From CAVQCT01 sp964520865 (lineage in GTDB: Bacteria > Zixibacteria > MSB-5A5 > GN15 > FEB-12): a DNA stretch of 64,000 nt. The stretch lies in NCBI GenBank assembly GCA_964520865.1, contig CAZFOY010000009.1, positions 1-64,000 on the forward strand, written 5' to 3'. Position numbers and translations under genes: made by a program. A model generated the notes under the pieces. That model was not told the DNA's origin and ran no database searches. It saw nothing but the letters and a program-made list of their open reading frames with translations. This document shows, one piece after another, positions 17,183 to 25,376 of this stretch (positions are counted from its first letter, which is position 1; each line of letters starts with the position of its first letter).

Positions 17183-18046
17183 ATGACAGAGATGGCGAAA
17201 CCCGAAAGAGACAGCGCCCGGGATACCTTCTTCGCCCTGGCCGAAAAGCTGGAACCGCATCCTGTTCTTCGGCAGGAGATCTCGGTAGTGCTGGGATATC
17301 AGGTGGCCGTGCACTCCTGCGCGATCGAGAACCGGAGGATCCATCCGATCTTCCTTCAACTCCCCCGGTCACTCGAATCGATTAGACAGTGGGAGCGGGC
17401 CCTTCCGGAATATCACCAACTTCTGTCCGAAGTACAGGGGTATCTGCTCATGCTGGCGTCGCTGGAGGATCTGGTGTCGACCCGAAGGCGCCTGACTACA
17501 TCGGGGTTGGCGAAGATGCATCGTTTGATTTTTGAGCGAAGCAACTATGGTCAGGCAGGACAATTTCGGCGGACCAACCACGGAGCATCGTCAAAATCGC
17601 ATCCTCTCCCTCATTACACCCTGGTACCGGAAATGCTCGATCATCATCTGGCCTGGCTCGATGAGCGGCTGCCGAGGTTCTCGCCGGTTTCGCCGGCCAA
17701 CTTCGCCGAAGTGTTTCAGGTGATCGCCGAAAGTTACTACCGAATCGCCCATACGTCGCCTTTCGAGATCGGTAACGGGAGTATCGCGCGGGCAATGGAG
17801 AGTTACATCCTGCTGAGCGCCGGCATGTTCTACCATATTCCTTGTTTCGAGAACTACTCGGCCATGCGCAGGGCGGTCGATTCCGCCACAATCGAGAACC
17901 TCACTTCTATCGTAAACGAGTTGCTTACCTGCTACCGGCAAACGCTGAAGCTGATCGAGGGGTTCGCGATGCTTGTTCCTTCGGAGCACGCCGCGAGTGC
18001 GGCCATGTCCTCCCCGGCTGCCTTCAGACAATATCCGAAGTATTAA
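17183..18046 (+). CDS. Fic-like protein with degenerate catalytic motif
   Basis: The 287-residue protein follows the Fic-family layout. 'SCAIENRRI' near residue 45 corresponds to the S-x-I-E-G segment upstream of the Fic core. 'MHRLIFERSNYGQAGQFR' near residues 110-130 matches the family's H-x-x-L...AG-x-[YF]-R. The active loop is at residues 190-203. Active Fic enzymes read H-P-F-x-[DE]-G-N-G-R-x-x-R. Here it reads S192-P-F-E-I-G-N-G-S200-I-A-R, so the catalytic His is Ser and the nucleotide-binding Arg is Ser. Standard AMP transfer is therefore unlikely. A His at 190 could in principle substitute. GAGGAG precedes the ATG. It lies 73 bp upstream of dnaX. Confidence 0.75.
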   Translation: MTEMAKPERDSARDTFFALAEKLEPHPVLRQEISVVLGYQVAVHSCAIENRRIHPIFLQLPRSLESIRQWERALPEYHQLLSEVQGYLLMLASLEDLVSTRRRLTTSGLAKMHRLIFERSNYGQAGQFRRTNHGASSKSHPLPHYTLVPEMLDHHLAWLDERLPRFSPVSPANFAEVFQVIAESYYRIAHTSPFEIGNGSIARAMESYILLSAGMFYHIPCFENYSAMRRAVDSATIENLTSIVNELLTCYRQTLKLIEGFAMLVPSEHAASAAMSSPAAFRQYPKY

Positions 18047-18103
18047 CCGCCCGGCCAACTGCTCCTCTCCTCCAAAAATATGATTCCCCCGGCACGATTA
18101 TTT

Positions 18104-18111
18104 GCTATATT
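18104..18111 (+). promoter_or_regulatory. Extended -10 promoter just before dnaX
   Basis: T-G-C-T-A-T-A-T-T at 18103-18111 is an extended -10 element (TGn plus TATATT); no good -35 is visible. The dnaX ATG at 18120 follows after only eight bases and lacks a Shine-Dalgarno sequence, so the transcript would have almost no leader. Confidence 0.45.
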
Positions 18112-18119
18112 GGGTTCCT

Positions 18120-19793
18120 ATGAGCTATCTCGTATTCGCCCGCAAATACCGCCCGCAGACATTCGAAGACATTGTGGCACAAGAACATGTCACGCGGACC
18201 CTTCAGAACAGCATCAAGAATGACCGAACCGGCTCCGGGTATCTCTTCTGCGGACCGCGCGGGACCGGCAAAACGACGACAGCTCGAATCCTCGCCAAGG
18301 CGGTGAATTGCCAGAACGGTCCGACGCCTGTTCCGTGCGGGGAATGTTCAGCTTGTATCGAAATCACCAAGGGGTCATCGCTCGATGTGCTCGAGATCGA
18401 CGCCGCTTCGAATACCGGTGTCGACGATATCCGAACATTGCGGGAGAACGTTCGCTATCTGCCGACCAACGGCAAGAAGAGAATATATATAATCGACGAA
18501 GTTCATCGTCTCTCCGGCCCGGCGTTCGATGCGCTGTTAAAGACGCTCGAAGAACCTCCCCCGCACGTTATGTTCATATTCGCAACGACCGAACCGACCA
18601 AAGTCCCCGAGACGATTCTCTCCCGAACCCAGCGATTTGATTTCAAACGAGTGTCGGTAGCGGACCTGGCCGGGCACCTTGGGAATATTGCCGGAAAGGA
18701 GAGGCTCGCCATCTCGGAGGGGGCACTGCGTATGATAGCACGCAAGGCGGATGGTTCCGTCCGTGACTCCCTCTCTTTGATGGATCAGATTGCCGCCTAC
18801 GCGACAGGTGAAATTACCGAGAAGGAAGTTATCGAAGCGCTTGGGTTAGTCGACCGCAAGTTTCTCTTCGATTTTACCACGGCGATTGCGGGCAAGCAAA
18901 GCAGGACATCGTTGCAGCTCATCAAACAGATATTTGACAGCGGGATAGATCCAAAAGATTTCGTTGCCGAACTGCTTGAGCACCTGCGGACGTTACTCGT
19001 CCTGGTCACGGACAAGGGATCCGGCGAACTCCTCGAATTGGGCGAGGAAGAATTGAAAGAGTATCTGGCGCAGGCCGACTATTTCTCGGTCGGTGATATC
19101 GTTCGTTTGATGAAGATGGGCGGCGAGTTGAATCGCGATCTCAAAGACAGCGGTCTCGACGAGCGCTTGTTGCTGGAAATGACCGCCGTAAAGATGGCCG
19201 AGATGGAATCGACCGTCAAGTTCGAAGAGATCCTCAGCATGATGAAGCAGAACCCGTCGGCGGCCCTTTCGACCGACCTGTTCGGCTCTCCCGAAAAAAA
19301 AAAGAGTGACTCCGGCGGAGAACGGATAACCTTCGTACGCAAGTCCTCGGATGACGATTCGAGCCTGAGTGCGCCGCCTACCTATACCCGGGCGGTGAAT
19401 CTCCCTATCGTCAAGTCCGGCTGGCAGGATTTTCTCAATGTGCTCAGGCCGAAACGACCGATGTTAGCGTCGCAACTGGGCATGGTTGAGGTCCGAGAGG
19501 TCAAGGATAATCAACTCCTGTTGGTTTTCCCCGCGTCGGGAGAGAACTCCAAACTTATTGTTGAAAAGGCCGAGAACTTTACGCTAATTGTCTCCGCCTT
19601 GCGGGAATACTTCAAGGCCAATGTCAGTATAAAGTTCGAGATCGACCGCGAGAAGACCCTGCCCGACAACTGGCCCGATCAGAACGGCAATACCGGCGTC
19701 GATGTCAACAAGCTGGTCGAAAATTCGCCGAGAATTAAGAAGCTGCTGGAAAAAGTCGATGGTCACGTGATCGGCGTGAAAAAAGTAAAATGA
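18120..19793 (+). CDS. dnaX: DNA polymerase III subunits gamma/tau
   Basis: The full-length (tau) protein is 557 residues and starts 'SYLVFARKYRPQTFEDIV', a hallmark of DnaX. Walker A is 'GPRGTGKTTTARILAKA' near residue 45, cysteines near residues 64-79 bind zinc, Walker B is 'IIDEVHRLS', and 'FATTEPTKVPETILSRTQRF' is the sensor 1 and arginine-finger region. DnaX is the clamp-loader ATPase that loads the sliding clamp and binds the polymerase. At codons 392-395 lies a run of ten A followed by GAGTGA. A -1 slip would stop two codons later and release a gamma form of about 396 residues, exactly at the end of the ATPase/oligomerisation domains. The gene heads dnaX-ybaB-recR. Confidence 0.95.
   Translation: MSYLVFARKYRPQTFEDIVAQEHVTRTLQNSIKNDRTGSGYLFCGPRGTGKTTTARILAKAVNCQNGPTPVPCGECSACIEITKGSSLDVLEIDAASNTGVDDIRTLRENVRYLPTNGKKRIYIIDEVHRLSGPAFDALLKTLEEPPPHVMFIFATTEPTKVPETILSRTQRFDFKRVSVADLAGHLGNIAGKERLAISEGALRMIARKADGSVRDSLSLMDQIAAYATGEITEKEVIEALGLVDRKFLFDFTTAIAGKQSRTSLQLIKQIFDSGIDPKDFVAELLEHLRTLLVLVTDKGSGELLELGEEELKEYLAQADYFSVGDIVRLMKMGGELNRDLKDSGLDERLLLEMTAVKMAEMESTVKFEEILSMMKQNPSAALSTDLFGSPEKKKSDSGGERITFVRKSSDDDSSLSAPPTYTRAVNLPIVKSGWQDFLNVLRPKRPMLASQLGMVEVREVKDNQLLLVFPASGENSKLIVEKAENFTLIVSALREYFKANVSIKFEIDREKTLPDNWPDQNGNTGVDVNKLVENSPRIKKLLEKVDGHVIGVKKVK
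19294..19309 (+). promoter_or_regulatory. A10 slippery site with -1 frame stop in dnaX
   Basis: Ten consecutive A (19294-19303) span the codons GAA-AAA-AAA-AAG. In the -1 frame the next codons are AAA-GAG-TGA, with the stop at 19307-19309. Thermus and E. coli dnaX use A-rich slippage at the equivalent place to make gamma. A small CTCC/GGAG stem follows. Confidence 0.65.
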
Positions 19794-19826
19794 TCCCGAT
19801 ACTTAGAAAATCACAAGGAGAACGAG

Positions 19827-20147
19827 ATGTCTAAAGGCGGACTGGGAAATATGATGAAACAGGTTCAGCAAATGCAGGCCAAGATGGAAAAGATGCAGGC
19901 TGAATTGGAGAAACTCGAAGTCGAAGGCTCCGCGGGGGGCGGCATGGTGACGGTGGTGGCCAACGGCAAACAGGATATTCTCTCGATCAAGATCGATCCG
20001 GAAGTAGTGGACAAAGACGATGTTGAGATGCTTCAGGATCTTATTCTCGCAGCCGTAAACCAGGCGAAGCAAAAAGCCCAGGAAGTTCAGCAGGAACAAA
20101 TGTCCGAGCTGACCGGCGGACTCAATATTCCAGGACTGCCGTTTTAG
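19827..20147 (+). CDS. ybaB: YbaB/EbfC family nucleoid-associated protein
   Basis: The 106-residue protein has the family's form. A methionine/glutamine-rich helix opens it ('GNMMKQVQQMQAKMEKMQ'), followed by 'V-E-G-S-A-G-G-G-M-V' and a C-terminal helix-turn ('DLILAAVNQAKQKAQE'). YbaB forms a DNA-binding dimer. The position between dnaX and recR is conserved across many bacteria. AAGGAG lies upstream, and recR starts nine bases after its stop. Confidence 0.95.
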   Translation: MSKGGLGNMMKQVQQMQAKMEKMQAELEKLEVEGSAGGGMVTVVANGKQDILSIKIDPEVVDKDDVEMLQDLILAAVNQAKQKAQEVQQEQMSELTGGLNIPGLPF

Positions 20148-20156
20148 GAAATTGCC

Positions 20157-20759
20157 ATGATGTTTAAATCGGCAGCGTCGGTGGAGCGGTTGGCCAACCG
20201 ATTGGCACGACTGCCCGGTATCGGGCGGAAATCGGCCAACCGACTCGCCTTCCACATCCTCAAGCTTTCGAAAGACGAGGCGTTTGAACTCGCCGATACG
20301 ATCCGCGAAGTGAAAGAAAAGGTCGGGTTCTGCTCTCTGTGCAATAATATTTCAGAAACTGATCCCTGCCAGATATGCACTGACCCCAGGAGGCAGCGGA
20401 ATGTCATTTGTGTGGTCGAGGAGACGGCCGATGCCGCGGCGATCGACAAAGCCGAAAGCTTCAAAGGGTTGTTCCACATTCTCGGCGGGCGGCTCTCGCC
20501 TCTCGATGGTATCGGTCCGGACGATCTAAAGATCCGTGAGTTGCTGGATCGTTTGAGCAGCGGAGAAGTGACTGAGATCATTATTGCGACCAATCCGAAT
20601 GTGGAAGGGGACGCAACCGCGCTGTACCTGTCGCGCCTGCTCAAACCGATCGGTGTAAGGGTATCGCGTATCGCCCGGGGTCTTCCGGTCGGATCCGATC
20701 TCGAATATGCCGATTCGGTAACGTTGACCCGTGCAATCGAAGGCCGTCAGGATATTTGA
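20157..20759 (+). CDS. recR: Recombination mediator protein RecR
   Basis: The 200-residue protein is standard length for RecR, which with RecF/RecO loads RecA at gaps. Visible are the helix-hairpin-helix 'RLPGIGRKSANRLAFHIL', a four-cysteine zinc finger 'CSLCNNISETDPCQIC', the Toprim motif 'CVVEETADAAAID' and the Walker-like 'ATNPNVEGDATALYL'. It is the third gene of dnaX-ybaB-recR. Confidence 0.97.
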   Translation: MMFKSAASVERLANRLARLPGIGRKSANRLAFHILKLSKDEAFELADTIREVKEKVGFCSLCNNISETDPCQICTDPRRQRNVICVVEETADAAAIDKAESFKGLFHILGGRLSPLDGIGPDDLKIRELLDRLSSGEVTEIIIATNPNVEGDATALYLSRLLKPIGVRVSRIARGLPVGSDLEYADSVTLTRAIEGRQDI

Positions 20760-20765
20760 TTCTCC

Positions 20766-22802
20766 ATGAATAACGAGACCGTTCGCATACCGGCTTCAGT
20801 AGCGATCTTAGTTACGTCCGTGCTGTTCATTCTTGCGCGGCTGCTGGGATTGCTTCTACCGTCTAGTGGATGGGCGTTCGACCAATGGGCCTACCTCCCG
20901 TGGTGGTACCTGGTCCTGTGGGTGGTCGGCGGAGCCGGCATTACATTTCTTCTGGTGAGGCAATCAGATCTTCTCGAAAAAGTCTTCGACTCCCCCCGGA
21001 TCCGCCTCGTTGGCATCCTCTTTCTCGCCGTACTCCTGTTCGCCTATCGCTTCAATTCGTTTCTCTACGGAGGCGGGAATTACCAGATTGCCAAACTTGC
21101 TCAAACCGATTCGATTCTGCATCGATGGTACGAGTTCGGTTCGCTGTGGATCGCGGACATCTTCTACCAGGCGATCTCTTTGCTCAGCTTCACCGCCAAT
21201 ACATCGGCATACATCGCATGGAAAGCGTTCGGGTTTATCGGCACGTTGCTTGCATTTGTAGCAGCCGTTAAGATCTCGCGTGAAGTGAGCGGAGCCAATG
21301 GCTCGCGACTCGCCATCTTCCTCATCCTGTTTTTCGGTCCACAGACATTGCTCTATTTCAATTTCATCGGATTTGAGCCGATGCTCGTAGCGGTTATCTA
21401 CTGGTTCATCTATTTCGCGCTCCGGGTACAGGAAGGGAATCATGCGTCCTCGCTCATTCCCCTCTGGATAACTGCTGTAATCGGCTTGCTCCTGCATGTA
21501 TCGATGCTCATGCTGATTCCGGCGGCCCTTTTCCTGACCCTTCGCCTGCTCTTCCGAAACAAGGCGGTAGTGCCGATGATTTTAGGACTCGGTGCGCTCG
21601 CACTTCTGGCCGCTGCCGCCTACTTGAAGGCCTATGGATCGCGTGAGTACGGTCAGTATCTTCTGTTTCTCCACGACCGGAATCTGCAATCTGACTACAA
21701 TCTCCTCACGGGGACGCACCTGATCGACTTCGCAAAGTTGTTCGCAATGACCTTCCCTCAAGCTCTGATCGTTCTGGTCCTGCTCCTGGTCAGAAGCTAT
21801 AAGTCGGGAGCGAGGTCATCGATCGGCACGCTCGTTCTGTTGTCGCTTTCAGGAGCCGTTGTAGTCCTGCTGATTGAACCGTCGCGGGGGATGGCGCTCG
21901 ATGCTCCGATTATGGCCGCCTTTCTGGCTCCTCTTGCGCCGTTGCTGGCGCTACTACTTAACGAACAACTCACCAGGCTGGCGATCTCAAAGCGGGCTGT
22001 CGGGGTGGTGGCCGGACTTGCCCTCCTGGTCCCCCTAAGTATCATGCCCGTCTATTCGAGAATCGGCTACGCCGACGGTTATATCCGGTCATTCCTCGAT
22101 CGACACCCATACTTCTGGTACGAAGGTGGGACGGCCGTACGGGACGCCTACTTCTACCAGGAAGATAACCCTGAGAAGCCGAATGCGAATCGCTGGGATC
22201 AGGCGATCCCGGTGGAATCGCAGGATTATCTGGATCTTACGGCGGCAAAAGAATACATCTTAGCCAAGCAGTATTCCAACGCCCTGGAGAAACTATTCAA
22301 GCTGAAGACGAAATACCGGTACTGGGTGGAGCCACGGCTCCTCATCGCAGCCGTACAATCGAATCAGGGGAGATACGACCTCGCCAAACCGGAAATCGAT
22401 ACTTGCCTAATGATCAATCCGTATGACAAGGCCTCACTGATAAGCCGATACCGCTACCACCTGAACATCAACGACATCCCGGGGGCAATTACTGACGTAA
22501 AGAAAGCGATCGCAGTCTATCCGCACGACAATGAAATGAAGGCCGATCTGGCGATATACTGGTATCGCGCACACGATTTCAAGACGGCCGATTCGCTTGC
22601 AGCAAGTCTGATCCAAACAGATTCTACTCTCGCATATCCTCACCTCATTCGAGGATTTATCGCGGAGCTCAAGAACGAGCCTCGCAGGGCGATCGCATAT
22701 TACCAGGATTTCATAAACCTTGCCCCCGATGCACAAGAAGTCCCCCAGATCAGAAAGAAACTGAATAGTCTGATTCTCGAAGAACAGAAGAAGACGCGCT
22801 GA
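20766..22802 (+). CDS. Polytopic membrane protein with C-terminal TPR domain
   Basis: The 678-residue protein is not assigned to a named family. Residues 1 to about 435 hold roughly a dozen hydrophobic helices with short loops, in the manner of GT-C glycosyltransferases or their inactive relatives. Residues from about 490 to the end form four or so TPR-like helix pairs ('AAVQSNQGRYDLAKPEIDTC', 'ADLAIYWYRAHDFKTAD', 'IRGFIAELKNEPRRAIAYY'), which usually mediate protein contacts. It follows recR after six bases, so it may be co-transcribed, though a link with recombination is not implied. It ends one base from the convergent sthA stop. Confidence 0.6.
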   Translation: MNNETVRIPASVAILVTSVLFILARLLGLLLPSSGWAFDQWAYLPWWYLVLWVVGGAGITFLLVRQSDLLEKVFDSPRIRLVGILFLAVLLFAYRFNSFLYGGGNYQIAKLAQTDSILHRWYEFGSLWIADIFYQAISLLSFTANTSAYIAWKAFGFIGTLLAFVAAVKISREVSGANGSRLAIFLILFFGPQTLLYFNFIGFEPMLVAVIYWFIYFALRVQEGNHASSLIPLWITAVIGLLLHVSMLMLIPAALFLTLRLLFRNKAVVPMILGLGALALLAAAAYLKAYGSREYGQYLLFLHDRNLQSDYNLLTGTHLIDFAKLFAMTFPQALIVLVLLLVRSYKSGARSSIGTLVLLSLSGAVVVLLIEPSRGMALDAPIMAAFLAPLAPLLALLLNEQLTRLAISKRAVGVVAGLALLVPLSIMPVYSRIGYADGYIRSFLDRHPYFWYEGGTAVRDAYFYQEDNPEKPNANRWDQAIPVESQDYLDLTAAKEYILAKQYSNALEKLFKLKTKYRYWVEPRLLIAAVQSNQGRYDLAKPEIDTCLMINPYDKASLISRYRYHLNINDIPGAITDVKKAIAVYPHDNEMKADLAIYWYRAHDFKTADSLAASLIQTDSTLAYPHLIRGFIAELKNEPRRAIAYYQDFINLAPDAQEVPQIRKKLNSLILEEQKKTR

Positions 22803-22803
22803 C

Positions 22804-24204
22804 TCAGATCCTGTTCTCAAGGCGGGCGAACCCATCGAGGGCCGCTACTTTGTAGGCTTCCGTCAGCGTGGGATAGTTGAAGACTGTATCGACAAAATAG
22901 TCAAGCGTCCCGCCGTGCGTCATGACCGCCTGGCCGATATGAATCAGCTCAGTCGCCCTCTCCCCTACTATATGCACTCCGAGAATACGTTTCGACTTCG
23001 GATCGAAGATGAGTTTAAGCATGCCGTCATGATCGTTGATGATTTGTCCGCGGGCGAGTTCAAAATACCGAGCGATACCGACTTCGTATTCCTGGTCCAG
23101 ACTGCTCAGCGTCTCTTCCGTTTCACCGATCATGGAGACTTCCGGTATCGTATAAATTCCGAACGGCAGGAGAGTGTTAATGCACGAAGTATCTCCCTTT
23201 CGAAACGCATGTATGGCTGCTAAACGTCCCTGATCCATCGAGACCGATGCAAGCGAAGGAAATCCGATGACATCACCGACCGCGTAGATATTCGGTACCC
23301 GGGTGGCGTATAAATCGTTCACTTTGATGAGTCCCTTGGCGTTCGTCTCGATTCCGAGCGCTTCGAGTCCCAGGTTATCGGTATTGCCGATTCGCCCTGC
23401 CGTATACAGCAGCCGGTCAGAGACAACTTTTCGGCCGCTCTTGGTTACCGTGGCAACCTGGTTATTTTCTACATAGATGTCATCCTCGCCATCACCCAGA
23501 ATAAGCGTGATCCTATACTTGCGCATGAGGTACATCAGGTTATCGGCTATTTCATGATCCAGAAACGAAAGGAGCCGCTCGCGGCTGTCGACAATTGTGA
23601 CTCTGACGCCGATATGCGCGAAGATCGATGCGTATTCGCAGCCGGTGACGCCACCACCGACAATCGTCAGGGTTCTCGGGAGCGTGTCGAGCCCGAGGAT
23701 CGACTCGCCGTCATAAATGTAATGATTGTCGAAATCAACACCCTGTGGATGATGGGGCCGGGTACCGGTTGAGATGACAATTGCCTTGCCCTTAACCACC
23801 CGTTCGTTGCCCGATTCGTCGGTAATCTGCACGCTGTTAGGATTCAGGATCTTACCCGATCCTTGAAGCACTTCGATTCGGTACCGCGCCATATTTTGCT
23901 GGATGACGTCAAGCTCCTGTTGAATGACCTGGCCCTTTCGGTACATCAGCTCATTCACGCTGACGTTCGGCTTGACTCCGCCCATCATGCCGTAGACCGA
24001 GCGCTGGCGGAGCCCCGAGATGTACATGACGGTTTCGCGAAGCGTTTTTGAAGGAATTGTTCCGGTATGGATGCACACCCCACCGAGTACCGATTTACGT
24101 TCAATGATCGCCGTACTCCGGCGCATCTTGGAAGCCTCGATAGCCGCGTTTTCTCCGGCCGGGCCGGAGCCGATAACTATCATGTCATATTCTTTATCTG
24201 CCAA
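22804..24204 (-). CDS. sthA: Soluble pyridine nucleotide transhydrogenase
   Basis: The 466-residue flavoprotein interconverts NADPH and NADH. An FAD-binding 'VIGSGPAGENAAIEA' is at the N-terminus, and 'GGGVTGCEYASIFAHIGV' is the NAD(P)-binding fold near residue 180. In the redox segment 'GGVCIHTGTIPSKTLRE' the second cysteine of the usual C-x4-C disulfide is Thr, which distinguishes SthA from lipoamide dehydrogenase and glutathione reductase. The dimerisation domain has 'GIYTIPEVSMIGETEE'. The start is TTG at 24204 with GGAG nine bases upstream. It is convergent with the TPR membrane gene and 67 bp downstream of rmuC. Confidence 0.92.
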   Translation of the reverse strand: MADKEYDMIVIGSGPAGENAAIEASKMRRSTAIIERKSVLGGVCIHTGTIPSKTLRETVMYISGLRQRSVYGMMGGVKPNVSVNELMYRKGQVIQQELDVIQQNMARYRIEVLQGSGKILNPNSVQITDESGNERVVKGKAIVISTGTRPHHPQGVDFDNHYIYDGESILGLDTLPRTLTIVGGGVTGCEYASIFAHIGVRVTIVDSRERLLSFLDHEIADNLMYLMRKYRITLILGDGEDDIYVENNQVATVTKSGRKVVSDRLLYTAGRIGNTDNLGLEALGIETNAKGLIKVNDLYATRVPNIYAVGDVIGFPSLASVSMDQGRLAAIHAFRKGDTSCINTLLPFGIYTIPEVSMIGETEETLSSLDQEYEVGIARYFELARGQIINDHDGMLKLIFDPKSKRILGVHIVGERATELIHIGQAVMTHGGTLDYFVDTVFNYPTLTEAYKVAALDGFARLENRI

Positions 24205-24271
24205 GAGAAACTGCTCCTGCGTTTAGGATATTTCGTTCGCCGCGATCTGCCAATAATAGTATCGTTAACTC

Positions 24272-25357
24272 CTACAACGGTTCAGGGTTCCCGGAAGAGA
24301 CATTTGCAGCGTCCTCCGCCTCTGATTGATCTCCAGGTTCGATCAGACGTCTCAGGCGGCCGTCCATGCTGTCGATCTCGCCTCGCGACTTGTCCAGATT
24401 CTGCATCGCCGAGCGCAATGATCCGTTGATCCGTTCGTTCAGCTTCTTCAGCGAGTCGACCGATTGAACCAGCTCCTGAAGTCCGTGAATCAGCTTTCTA
24501 TGATCGCCGGTAAGCCCTGCTTCGACATACACGGCAGCCAGCGATGCGAGGAATCCGTAGAGGTGGCCGGGACTGCTCGGGATAACTTTGTGAGCAAGGG
24601 AGTACTGCAAATTATCGTTGGACTCGTTGGAAATAAACTCGTAATAAACCGCTTCAGCCGGGATATACATGACAGCAAAGTCGGTAGTCTGCTCTTCCGG
24701 TCGGATGTATTTGGAGCAAATACTGTCGATATGTTTCCGCACCACCTGGGCGAATTCCTTTGAGGCGCTCCCGGCACTTTCATTCCCCGCTTCTCGCTCC
24801 TTCTGCAACCGTTGAAATGATTCGAGTGGGAATTTGGAATCGATCGCCAGGAGGCGGTCACCTAATTTCACCACGGCGTCGACTCGTTGTCCGCCCCGAA
24901 GTGAGTACTGCATTTCGTACATCCCCCTCGGAAGGATCTGCCCGAGCAGGTTGTCCAGGAGCATCTCACCGAGAATACCCCGGAGCTTGGGAGGGCGAAG
25001 CAGATTGGATAATGATTGGATGTTACTGCCGATGGTCTCTATATTTTTCGCCTGAGCGGAAAGCTCCCCCAACTTGTTCTCGATCTCGGAGATGATCCCC
25101 ATACGACGGTCGAGCGTCGAAGTTCCTTCGGCCAGCCGCTTATTCATCGACTCGTTTGCGCTGTCGAGTGTCTTCCGAAGCGCAAGCAACCCGTCCATCT
25201 GTCCGGAGATAAGCTCCGCCTTGAGATTCGCCAGAGCAGCTTCGATATTTACCGAAGATCGGTTCGCCGTCTGCCGTCGCCAGACGACAAGAAGCCAGAC
25301 GGTAACCGAGAGATTAACGACGATGGTGGCTAACAACAGAACGGTCAGGAGATCCAT
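24272..25357 (-). CDS. rmuC: DNA recombination protein RmuC
   Basis: The 361-residue protein has a single N-terminal transmembrane helix (residues 5-24), a predicted coiled coil to about residue 115, and then the RmuC core. Core signatures are 'RGILGEMLLDNLLGQIL', 'VDAVVKLGDRLLAIDSKFPLESF' and 'FAVMYIPAEAVYYEF'. The core is related to restriction-endonuclease folds, and RmuC limits inversions at short inverted repeats in E. coli. It is shorter than the E. coli form, lacking the long C-terminal tail. It lies 19 bp downstream of the secreted HExxH protein gene on the same strand. Confidence 0.92.
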   Translation of the reverse strand: MDLLTVLLLATIVVNLSVTVWLLVVWRRQTANRSSVNIEAALANLKAELISGQMDGLLALRKTLDSANESMNKRLAEGTSTLDRRMGIISEIENKLGELSAQAKNIETIGSNIQSLSNLLRPPKLRGILGEMLLDNLLGQILPRGMYEMQYSLRGGQRVDAVVKLGDRLLAIDSKFPLESFQRLQKEREAGNESAGSASKEFAQVVRKHIDSICSKYIRPEEQTTDFAVMYIPAEAVYYEFISNESNDNLQYSLAHKVIPSSPGHLYGFLASLAAVYVEAGLTGDHRKLIHGLQELVQSVDSLKKLNERINGSLRSAMQNLDKSRGEIDSMDGRLRRLIEPGDQSEAEDAANVSSGNPEPL

Positions 25358-25376
25358 ATTCCCGGCCTGCTTCCGT

